A DNA stretch of 64,000 nt from contig JAKCDU010000001.1 in assembly GCA_021838445.1 (NCBI GenBank), positions 74,889-138,888 on the forward strand. Direction: 5' to 3'. Made by a program: the position numbers and the translations under genes. This stretch comes from Actinomycetes bacterium (lineage in GTDB: Bacteria; Actinomycetota; Acidimicrobiia; Acidimicrobiales; Palsa-688). Shown here in pieces: positions 7,564 to 15,008 of the stretch. The notes under the pieces are model-generated. The model saw nothing but the letters and a program-made list of their open reading frames with translations. It was not told where the DNA came from and did not search any database. The stretch's first letter is position 1. Each line of letters opens with the position of its first letter.

Positions 7564-9600
7564 GTGCCCGAAGTTCCGATAGTGCCCAATCTACGCCGGG
7601 CTCGTACCGGTTCCCTGCCCCGGTTGTGGATGGCGCTGGCCGCCTATTCGGCGGCGGCCGGCGGTCTCGCCGCCCTGTTACTGACCGGCACGGTGCAGGG
7701 TCGGGTGGGGGCGGGCTGGGTGGCCGGCTGGGGGGTGGCTCTCCTCGTGTGCCCGGGGGTGTTCCTGGCCATGTGGCACCGCTCCGGAGTCCGGGCCAGG
7801 GACCGACTGGCCGACCTGGAGAAGCTGTACGCCTTCACGGTGCGTGTCGGCGCCCTTTCCGATACCCCCGAGATCATTGGTGCGACCCTCGAGGAGTCGC
7901 GACGGGCCCTGGGGGTCTCGCTGGCGGCCCTGCGCCTTCCCTCGTCTCTCGGCGGCATGCGCTACGTCCTACGCGGCGGCGAGCTGCGGCGCGAGCTCGA
8001 GGCGTCCACCCCACTCGAGGACCGGGTGGGCGCCGACCTGATCTCGGCTCGCCGCCTGTCGCGAGCCGAGACGGCCGAGGCGCTGGCCGTGGCTGTCCCG
8101 CTGGGCGGGCTCGGCACCGCCGTGATGACCGTCGAAGGCCACCTCGACGAGGGCATCCGCTTCAAGGAGGACGACCTCCGCCTGCTGGAGGCCTTCGCCG
8201 CCAACCTGGCCACCAGCCTCATCAGCAGCCAGCGTCTCGACCAGCTCCGCCGCGAAGTATCGGCGCGCGAATATCAGGCGCTGCACGACAGCCTCACCGG
8301 CCTCGGTAACCGGACCCTCTTCAGCCAATGGCTCGATTCGGCGCTGGCGGCGCGCCCCCCGGAGGAGTGGGTCGGCGTGCTGCTCATGGACCTCGACGGG
8401 TTCAAGGACATCAACGACACCCTCGGCCATCACGCCGGCGACGCCATCCTCGAGGAAGTGGCATCGCGGGTGCTCGACGTTCTCGGTCCGAACCGCCTGG
8501 CGGCCCGCCTCGGTGGCGACGAGTTCGCCTTCGTCGTACCCGCCGCCGCTTCACCCGACGCCATCCACGAGGTCGCCCGGGAGGTCCTCGCCGGGGTGTC
8601 CCAGCCGGTGTTGGTCGGGGGAATGGAACTGGAGATAAGGGCCAGCATCGGCGTCGCCGTCGCACCCGACGACGGCTCCGACGTGTCCACCTTGCTGCGC
8701 CGGGCGGACGTGGCCATGTACGCAGCCAAGACGGGCCGGCGGGGGACGGTCGCCTACGACCCCGAGATCGACCAGTACGCCCGGCGCCGACTGGTGTTGA
8801 ACAACGAGCTCAGGCGGGCCCTGGACAGCGGGCAACTCGAAGTCTGGTACCAGCCGATGGCCCGGCTCGGCACCAGCGAGATCACCGGTATGGAAGCCCT
8901 GCTGCGCTGGCGGCATCCCGACTTCGGCCCCATCCAGCCCAGTGAGTTCGTCCCCGTGGCCGAGCAGTCGGGGCTCATCGAGCCGATCACCTGGTGGGTT
9001 CTGCAGCGGTCCCTGCGGGAGCTGGCCGAGTGGCGGCGGGAAGGATTCGACTTGACCATGGCGGTCAATGTCTCGGCCCGCAGCCTGACCGGACCCGACG
9101 TGACCGAGCGCCTGGCCCACCTGCTCAACACGGTCGGCATCCCCGCCGCCGACCTCACCCTGGAGATAACCGAGTCGCTCATGATGGCCGACCCGGAGGG
9201 GTCGCGGCGGGTGCTCGAGGACCTGTCCGGGCTGGGGGTCCACATCGCCATCGACGATTTCGGCACCGGGTACTCGTCTCTCGCCCGCCTGAGGCGCCTG
9301 CCGGTGCGAACGGTCAAGATCGACCGCTCGTTCGTGATGTCGATGCATCGCGACGAGGGCGACGAGGCCATCGTCCGAGCCACCATCGAGCTGGCGAGGA
9401 ACATGGGTCACCAGGTGATCGCCGAAGGGGTGGAACGCCAGGACACCTGGGACCGACTGGCCACCCTCGGCTGCGATCTGGCCCAAGGGCACCTCCTGGC
9501 CCCGGCCATGCCGGTGGACGTCTGCCGGGCGTGGCTGAGCTCGCGTCAGTCCCCCCAGATGGCGGCCATCACCCCCCTGCGGCGGGTCGGGGGCGGCTGA
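7564..9600 (+). CDS. Membrane GAF-GGDEF-EAL protein (c-di-GMP turnover)
   Basis: Predicted bifunctional enzyme that makes and/or degrades cyclic di-GMP. Two membrane helices (about 19-42 and 52-72) precede a GAF-like region (about 85-220), a GGDEF domain with the intact motif at 317-321, and an EAL domain with EAL at 444-446. The EAL metal and catalytic motifs are present (NVSARSL, LEITES, DDFGTGYSS, KIDRSF, AEGVE, AQGHLLAPA), so phosphodiesterase activity is likely. The RxxD inhibitory site expected just before GGDEF is absent. GTG 7564 has GGGAGG three bases upstream. No obvious operon partner. Confidence 0.9.
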   Translation: MPEVPIVPNLRRARTGSLPRLWMALAAYSAAAGGLAALLLTGTVQGRVGAGWVAGWGVALLVCPGVFLAMWHRSGVRARDRLADLEKLYAFTVRVGALSDTPEIIGATLEESRRALGVSLAALRLPSSLGGMRYVLRGGELRRELEASTPLEDRVGADLISARRLSRAETAEALAVAVPLGGLGTAVMTVEGHLDEGIRFKEDDLRLLEAFAANLATSLISSQRLDQLRREVSAREYQALHDSLTGLGNRTLFSQWLDSALAARPPEEWVGVLLMDLDGFKDINDTLGHHAGDAILEEVASRVLDVLGPNRLAARLGGDEFAFVVPAAASPDAIHEVAREVLAGVSQPVLVGGMELEIRASIGVAVAPDDGSDVSTLLRRADVAMYAAKTGRRGTVAYDPEIDQYARRRLVLNNELRRALDSGQLEVWYQPMARLGTSEITGMEALLRWRHPDFGPIQPSEFVPVAEQSGLIEPITWWVLQRSLRELAEWRREGFDLTMAVNVSARSLTGPDVTERLAHLLNTVGIPAADLTLEITESLMMADPEGSRRVLEDLSGLGVHIAIDDFGTGYSSLARLRRLPVRTVKIDRSFVMSMHRDEGDEAIVRATIELARNMGHQVIAEGVERQDTWDRLATLGCDLAQGHLLAPAMPVDVCRAWLSSRQSPQMAAITPLRRVGGG

Positions 9601-9613
9601 GACCCCGCTGGCC

Positions 9614-9619
9614 TAGGAT
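9614..9619 (+). promoter_or_regulatory. Candidate -10 element, leaderless start
   Basis: TAGGAT lies exactly 6 bases before GTG 9626, the TANNNT-N6-start geometry of actinobacterial leaderless mRNAs. There is no good ribosome-binding site. The only other purine run overlaps the hexamer. Confidence 0.5.
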
Positions 9620-9625
9620 TGGCCG

Positions 9626-10636
9626 GTGCTCATAGACGGTGGTATCGGGGCTGACCTGAAAGCGGTGGCAGACAGCGCTCGGCGTGCCGAGGAGGAAGGC
9701 TACGACGCGGTATGGACCGCCGAGGTCGGCCATGATCCCTTCCTCGCCCTGACCCTCGCCGCCGAGCACACCCGCCGGATCGGTCTGGGCACGGGCATCG
9801 CGGTGGCGTTCGGGCGCAGCCCCATGACCCTCGCCCACACCGCCTGGGATCTCAACGCCTACGCCGAGGGTCGGTTCCTTCTCGGCATCGGTTCGCAGGT
9901 AAAGGCCCACATCGAGAAGCGCTACTCGATGCCCTGGTCGCACCCAGCGGCACGCATGCGGGAGTTCATCCTGGCCATGCGGGCCATCTGGGACTGTTGG
10001 CAGAACGGCACCAAGCTGGACTTCCGGGGCGACTTCTACACCCACACCCTCATGACGCCGTTCTTCCATCCGGGGTCCAATCCGTTCGGGGCGCCCCGGG
10101 TGTTCCTGGCCGCGGTGGGAGAGGGGATGACCCGGGTGGCCGCCGGGGTCGCCGACGGCCTGCTGGTCCACGGCTTCACCACAGAGCGGTACCTGCGCGA
10201 GGTGACGGTGCCGACCGTCCGTGAGGAGCTCGAGCGTGCCGGCCGGCGACGTGATCAGTTCGAGCTGTCCTACCCGGCGTTCGTGGTCACCGGTGACACC
10301 GAGGAACAGATGGCTCTCGCTGATACCGGCGTCCGCAAGCAGATCGCGTTCTACGCTTCGACACCGGCCTACCGTCCGGTCCTGGAGCTGCACGGCTGGG
10401 GGGAGCTGCAGGGGGAGCTGAACCTGCTCTCCAAGCAGGGGGAGTGGGACGAGATGGGCCGGCGCATCTCCGACGAGGTTCTCGACGCGTTCGCGGTGCA
10501 GGGCTCGCCTGACGAGGTGGCTGGACTGCTCCACGCCCGCTTCGCCGACATGATCGACCGCGTCAGCCTGTACATGCCTTATCACGACCCCGGCGTGGTG
10601 CCGCGCATCGTGGCCGGGTTGCGGTCCAACGCCTGA
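9626..10636 (+). CDS. Luciferase-like F420-dependent oxidoreductase
   Basis: TIM-barrel oxidoreductase of the bacterial luciferase-like (LLM) superfamily; in actinobacteria most such proteins use coenzyme F420 to reduce or oxidise ketones, alcohols or lipids. The typical order is seen: early strand with AEEEGYDAVWTAE, then RIGLGTGIAVAFGRSP, GRFLLGIGSQ and the late GVADGLLVHGF strand. The length, 336 residues, is normal, and the sequence resembles the TIGR03617-like subgroup. GTG 9626 is preceded by a leaderless-type -10 hexamer. The crotonase gene downstream on the same strand could be co-transcribed. Substrate unknown. Confidence 0.8.
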   Translation: MLIDGGIGADLKAVADSARRAEEEGYDAVWTAEVGHDPFLALTLAAEHTRRIGLGTGIAVAFGRSPMTLAHTAWDLNAYAEGRFLLGIGSQVKAHIEKRYSMPWSHPAARMREFILAMRAIWDCWQNGTKLDFRGDFYTHTLMTPFFHPGSNPFGAPRVFLAAVGEGMTRVAAGVADGLLVHGFTTERYLREVTVPTVREELERAGRRRDQFELSYPAFVVTGDTEEQMALADTGVRKQIAFYASTPAYRPVLELHGWGELQGELNLLSKQGEWDEMGRRISDEVLDAFAVQGSPDEVAGLLHARFADMIDRVSLYMPYHDPGVVPRIVAGLRSNA

Positions 10637-10694
10637 CCGTCTCCTCGATCCGGCCGAGGGCGCGGCCCTCCTGCGGGGCTTCGCCGACGGCGCT

Positions 10695-11666
10695 GTGGAC
10701 GCGGCCGACGTCATGGCCGAGGGCTGTTTCGTGGTCGACCTCGACCGGCCGGGCGATCCGCTCGGCCTGGAGGTTCCCCTCGGCTTTCCGGCGGTGGTCG
10801 TCGCAGTGGGACGACGCGGCGCGCCGGCTCTGCCCGAGTGCGGCCCCGACGTGGCGCTCACCGCCCTCCGCAAAGTTCCTCGGCCCTGGGTGAGCCATGG
10901 TGATCCGGCCGGCGCCGTAGCCGAACTGGTCGACCGGGTCCGGGCCTGGCCGGGAGCGTCGGTCGCGCTGGTCGAGGTCCTGCGGGCGGGTATCGGGGCG
11001 ACCGCCGACGTCGGGCTGCTGATCGAGTCACTGGCCTACTCGACGCTACAGGCTGGACCCGAGTTCGCCCGCTGGCGGGCTTCCCGCCCGGTCCGGGCCC
11101 GGCCGCCGGGGTCGTCGCCGACGGTCGTGGTGGAGCGCGTCGGCGACGTCGTCGAGCTGACCCTGAACCGGCCAGAGGTGCGCAACGCCTACAACCGTCA
11201 GATGCGCGACGAGCTGTGCGAGGGGTTGGCGTTGGCGCTGGGCCATCCCGGTCTGTCGGCCCGCCTGAGCGCAGCGGGAACCTCGTTCTGCAGCGGCGGC
11301 GACCTCGACGAGTTCGGCACCTTCCCCGACCCGACCCTGGCTCACCTCGTGCGCACCGGGCGCAGCCCGGCCCGCCTGCTGAGCCGCCTGAGCAGTCGCC
11401 TGTCGGCTCACGTCTTCGGGTCCTGTGCCGGTTCGGGTATCGAGCTCCCGGCGTTCGCCGGGCGCCTGGTGGCTCGGGCCGACACCCGCATGTGGTTACC
11501 GGAACTGGCCATGGGGCTGATCCCGGGGGCAGGAGGGACGGTCAGCATCCCCCGTCGGATCGGCAGGGGGCGCACCGCCTGGTTGGGACTGTCGGGCCAA
11601 GCCGTCGACGCCGCGACGGCGCTGGAGTGGGGGCTGGTGGACGAGGTCTCAGGCGAGGGCGATTGA
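10695..11666 (+). CDS. Enoyl-CoA hydratase/isomerase family protein with N-terminal extension
   Basis: Crotonase-fold protein acting on an acyl-CoA. The crotonase core begins only at about residue 136 (TVVVERVGDVVELTLNRPEV). It has both oxyanion-hole segments (GTSFCSGGDLDEF and GSCAGSGIELPAFA) and a PGAGGTVSIPRRIG helix. The first 135 residues are extra and not assigned. The frame stays open and protein-like (LLDPAEGAALLRGFADG) upstream of GTG 10695 back towards the previous gene, with no ATG/GTG/TTG, so the true start is uncertain. It overlaps the convergent acetyltransferase gene by 18 bases. Confidence 0.75.
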   Translation: MDAADVMAEGCFVVDLDRPGDPLGLEVPLGFPAVVVAVGRRGAPALPECGPDVALTALRKVPRPWVSHGDPAGAVAELVDRVRAWPGASVALVEVLRAGIGATADVGLLIESLAYSTLQAGPEFARWRASRPVRARPPGSSPTVVVERVGDVVELTLNRPEVRNAYNRQMRDELCEGLALALGHPGLSARLSAAGTSFCSGGDLDEFGTFPDPTLAHLVRTGRSPARLLSRLSSRLSAHVFGSCAGSGIELPAFAGRLVARADTRMWLPELAMGLIPGAGGTVSIPRRIGRGRTAWLGLSGQAVDAATALEWGLVDEVSGEGD

Positions 11667-12650
11667 CGCGGCGGTGACCACGTCGGTGACGGCGGCTCGC
11701 AGGGCGTCCCGAGCGGCGGGCTCGAGCAGCGCCGCCGCCCGCTCGGCGTCCACCGTAACCAGGATCACCCCCGGCTCCTCGAAGCGACTGGTGCCACCGG
11801 CTTTGGCGAACACCTTACGCATGGCCACGTTCTCACCGAGCACGTAGGCGACCAGCGCCGATATGCCCGCCTCGACCGCCGCCACCCCGAGGGCTCCGAG
11901 CATCATGGTGCCGATGCCGCGGCCCTGCTGGCCGTCCACCGTGGTGAAGGCCACCTCCGCCTCGCCGCTCCCCACAGCGCGGATGTACCTGGCCGTGGCC
12001 AGCCCGTGGCGGCCAGCGGCGTCGAGCGCGACCCACGCGAAGTGATCGACGTAGTCGATGTCGACGAGGTAGTCGACCAGGGCGGGGGACGGGTCGCGCA
12101 GGGCGAAGAACCGGCGTCGGCGCGATTCAGGCGACATGGCCCGCACCGCCGAGTGGAACGCCGATCGGTCGGAGGGGAGGAGGGGCCGGAGGAGCAGGGT
12201 GGACCCGTCCCGAATCTCGACTTTCACCGGTCGGATGTCTTCGGCCAGGCGACGGCTGGCCAGCAGACGCAAGCGGGCTCGCACCGGGTCGATGTCGACC
12301 AGGCGGCCCATGGCGGCCAGGCCGCCGGTGAGGAACCGGCACTCGGTCAGGGCGGTGACGGTGGCGGTACGCGGCCGGTCCCGCAGGACGGCCAGTTCGC
12401 CGACGATGGAACCGGCTCCGGGTTCGGCCAGGGTCACCGGTCCGGAGCGGGCTTCGACCGACACCGACATCCGCCCGGACAGGACCAGCCAGAAGTTGCG
12501 GCCGGCCTCGCCCTGGCGGCCGAGAACCTGTCCCGGCGGGGCTTCGCCCGGGGTCATCTCGTGGAGCAGCGCGTCGAGCTGCGCCGGGCTGGCACCGGCG
12601 AGGAGGGTCAGCGCCGCCAGTTCGTCCCGGACGGCGGGATCGGGGGGCAT
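11649..12650 (-). CDS. pat: Cyclic-nucleotide-binding GNAT protein acetyltransferase (Pat-like)
   Basis: Predicted cAMP-regulated lysine acetyltransferase; the mycobacterial family acetylates acetyl-CoA synthetase and acyl-CoA ligases. Residues 1-140 form a cyclic-nucleotide-binding domain with a phosphate-binding cassette (GELAVLRDRPRTATV). Residues 150-310 form a GNAT domain with the acetyl-CoA loop QQGRGIG and the preceding acidic strand (GEAEVAFTTVD) where the family carries its catalytic Glu. The length of 333 residues matches mycobacterial Pat. The gene overlaps the convergent crotonase by 18 bases. No adenylate cyclase is seen in this window. Confidence 0.82.
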   Translation of the reverse strand: MPPDPAVRDELAALTLLAGASPAQLDALLHEMTPGEAPPGQVLGRQGEAGRNFWLVLSGRMSVSVEARSGPVTLAEPGAGSIVGELAVLRDRPRTATVTALTECRFLTGGLAAMGRLVDIDPVRARLRLLASRRLAEDIRPVKVEIRDGSTLLLRPLLPSDRSAFHSAVRAMSPESRRRRFFALRDPSPALVDYLVDIDYVDHFAWVALDAAGRHGLATARYIRAVGSGEAEVAFTTVDGQQGRGIGTMMLGALGVAAVEAGISALVAYVLGENVAMRKVFAKAGGTSRFEEPGVILVTVDAERAAALLEPAARDALRAAVTDVVTAASIALA

Positions 12651-12675
12651 GGTCCCGTCGCCGGCTCGCCGACCG

Positions 12676-14154
12676 TCAGGCTGCCGGGCCGTCAGCGAAG
12701 GTCACGGTGGCCGTGTGGGCCGCGCCGTTGGGATCGGTCCAGCCGATACTGGTCTTGTCGCCGGGGTGGTAGCGGGAGATGATGTTGGTGAGCGCCGACG
12801 AGGATCCCACGGGCGAGCCGCCGAGCGACGTGATCACACTCCCCGAGGTGACCCCGGCGGCTTCGGCGGCGCCCCCGCTGAGGACGCGGGTGACCGCCGC
12901 CCCTGGAACGCTACCCCCGCTGGGGTCCACGGCCACGCCGAGGAAGGCGGTGCGCCCGATGTGGACGGTCTCGCTGGCCCGGCCGTCGCGGATGGCGGTG
13001 GCGATGGACCGGGCCTGGTTGACAGGTATGGCGTAGCCCTGGTTGCCCTGGGTGGAGAAGGAGAAGCCGGTGGAGGCGGCCGTGTCCATCCCGACCACCT
13101 GGCCCGAGGTGGACACCAGGGCCCCTCCCGAGTCGCCGGGCTGGATGTCGCAGTTGGTTTGGATGAGGTTGGTCAACTGCTCGGTGGTGCTGTTGCTCTG
13201 GTCCTGGGCGGTGATCGACTGGTTGAGCGCGGTGACCTGTCCCGGAGCGCTGCTCGGCTTGCCGCCCACCCCGCCGGCGTTGCCCAGCCCCACGACCTCC
13301 TGGCCCACCGTCACCCTGTCGGAGTTGGCGAGGGAGGCGGTCTTCAGCCCGGTGGCGCCGGTCAGCTTGATCACGGCCACGTCGTGGGTGCGGTCGTAGC
13401 CGACCACCGTGGCCGGGTACTTCTGGCCGTTGGCCACGTCGGTGGCGGTGATGCTGGTGGCTCCTGATATGACGTGGTTGTTGGTCAGCACGTATCCGTC
13501 GGAGGTCAGCACTATGCCCGTCCCGGCGGCTGCCCCGCCTTGATAGCTGAGGGTCGTGTCGATGTCCACGAGGGCATCCGCGGCGGCAGCCACCGCCCCG
13601 CTCAGGTTGCTGCCGCCGTTGCCGAGCCCGGAGTTGCCGCCGCCGAGGTTCGAGCCCCCGTTGCCGAACGGGTCGAGACCCGACCCGCCGCCGGGCGTGG
13701 CCGTCGAAGCGGTCGGCCCGTTGCTCCACACACCGTGGCCTATGCCCAGACCGACCAGCACGGCGACCACCAGCAGCAGCGCGGTGACCGCGCTCGGGAG
13801 GCTCCGACGGGGACGGGGCGGCGTCCACCCGTACCACCCTCCGGGGCCATGATGGCCGCCGGGAGGACCCGCGGGGGGGTACACCCCGCCAGGCCCGGCC
13901 GGGCCCATCGGCCCTCCCCACCCCGGCTGCGCCTGCGGCTGCCAGTAGTAGGGGTCCGGTTGGCCCCAGGGGGAGGGAGGCGGAGGGGGTGTGGCCGGGC
14001 GTCCGCCGGCCGGATCCCGCCAACCGGGCGCGCTCCAGTCGGGGGCCGGCGGGGGTGGCGTCCAGGGCCCCCCCGGGTGGGGCGCGGGCCACCCGTGCTC
14101 GGGGGGCGGCGTCGGACCGCTCGGCTCGGGCTCGGGATCGTCGATGTCGTTCAT
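12676..14154 (-). CDS. HtrA-like membrane-anchored serine protease with PDZ domain
   Basis: Cell-envelope quality-control protease. A Pro/Gly-rich cytoplasmic N-terminus of about 115 residues is followed by one membrane helix (SAVTALLLVVAVLVGLGIG), a Gly/Ser-rich linker, a trypsin-like domain and a C-terminal PDZ domain. The catalytic triad is intact: His227 (NNHVISGA), Asp258 (HDVAVI) and Ser342 (GDSGG). The PDZ domain begins near FLGVAVD. The length of 492 residues is normal for actinobacterial HtrA/PepD-type proteins. A TACGCT hexamer 10 bases before the ATG suggests a very short leader. Confidence 0.9.
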   Translation of the reverse strand: MNDIDDPEPEPSGPTPPPEHGWPAPHPGGPWTPPPPAPDWSAPGWRDPAGGRPATPPPPPSPWGQPDPYYWQPQAQPGWGGPMGPAGPGGVYPPAGPPGGHHGPGGWYGWTPPRPRRSLPSAVTALLLVVAVLVGLGIGHGVWSNGPTASTATPGGGSGLDPFGNGGSNLGGGNSGLGNGGSNLSGAVAAAADALVDIDTTLSYQGGAAAGTGIVLTSDGYVLTNNHVISGATSITATDVANGQKYPATVVGYDRTHDVAVIKLTGATGLKTASLANSDRVTVGQEVVGLGNAGGVGGKPSSAPGQVTALNQSITAQDQSNSTTEQLTNLIQTNCDIQPGDSGGALVSTSGQVVGMDTAASTGFSFSTQGNQGYAIPVNQARSIATAIRDGRASETVHIGRTAFLGVAVDPSGGSVPGAAVTRVLSGGAAEAAGVTSGSVITSLGGSPVGSSSALTNIISRYHPGDKTSIGWTDPNGAAHTATVTFADGPAA

Positions 14155-14294
14155 TCCTCGGACCAGCGTATGTAAAAGACCTGGCTAGTCAACCTGGACT
14201 TTCTGAGCGTCAGATGAGAGAAGCCCCGTCGGGTGACCGGCCATCCGGGGCAACCACAGGTGTCCAACTCCACTGAGGTACCCTTCACTGCATC

Positions 14295-15008
14295 ATGGAT
14301 GCCGCCCGTGACGCCCGCATCCTCGTGGTCGACGACGACGACCAGTTGCGGTCGCTGCTGCTCTTGGTGCTCGAAGGTGAGGGCTTCCCGGTGATTCTGG
14401 CCTCGGACGCCACGACCGCCGTCCGCGAAGTGGAGAGCGGCCACTGCGACCTGGTGGTCCTGGACGTCTCTTTGGGCCTCGACGACGGGAGGATGGTCCT
14501 GGCCCGTATCCGGGAGATGGGCGATCTGCCGGTCATCCTGATCAGCGGTAAGGGTGACACCGCCGACCGGGTGCTGGGCCTGCGCCTGGGCGCCGATGAC
14601 TTCCTGCCCAAGCCGTTCTCTCCGGTGGAGCTCGTGGCCCGGGTGGAGACGGTTCTTCGTCGCAGCCGGGTGAGGTCCGCCCCTGCGCCGCTGAGCCCGG
14701 CCACGACCGACGGGGAGCCCGCCGGCCTGGTCGTCGACGAGGTGACCCGGGAGGTCACCATCGACGGCCACCCGGTAGAACTGACGGCCAAGGAGTTCGA
14801 CCTCCTCGCGTTCCTCGCTCGCTCCCCGCGGCAGGTCTTCAGCCGGGGACAGCTCCTCGAGCACGTGTGGTCGTCGCGCTCGGAATGGCAGGACGAGGCG
14901 ACCGTCACCGAGCACGTCCGCCGGGTCCGCCACAAGATCGAGCCCGATCCGGCCCGGCCCCGGTGGATCACCACCGTCCGGGGAGTCGGGTACCGCTTCG
15001 AGCCCTGA
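14295..15008 (+). CDS. OmpR-family response regulator
   Basis: Two-component transcription regulator of 237 residues. The receiver domain has acidic DDDD near residue 14, phosphoacceptor Asp57 in VVLDVSLG and Lys in FLPKPF. The winged-helix domain (about 140-237) ends in TTVRGVGYRFE. TACCCT at 14279-14284 could be the -10. The 140-bp gap upstream holds a 6-bp stem (GCCCCG 14223-14228 with CGGGGC 14246-14251). No kinase gene is co-directional, but a hybrid kinase gene converges on it and overlaps its 3-prime end by 41 bases, so they may or may not be partners. Confidence 0.88.
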   Translation: MDAARDARILVVDDDDQLRSLLLLVLEGEGFPVILASDATTAVREVESGHCDLVVLDVSLGLDDGRMVLARIREMGDLPVILISGKGDTADRVLGLRLGADDFLPKPFSPVELVARVETVLRRSRVRSAPAPLSPATTDGEPAGLVVDEVTREVTIDGHPVELTAKEFDLLAFLARSPRQVFSRGQLLEHVWSSRSEWQDEATVTEHVRRVRHKIEPDPARPRWITTVRGVGYRFEP

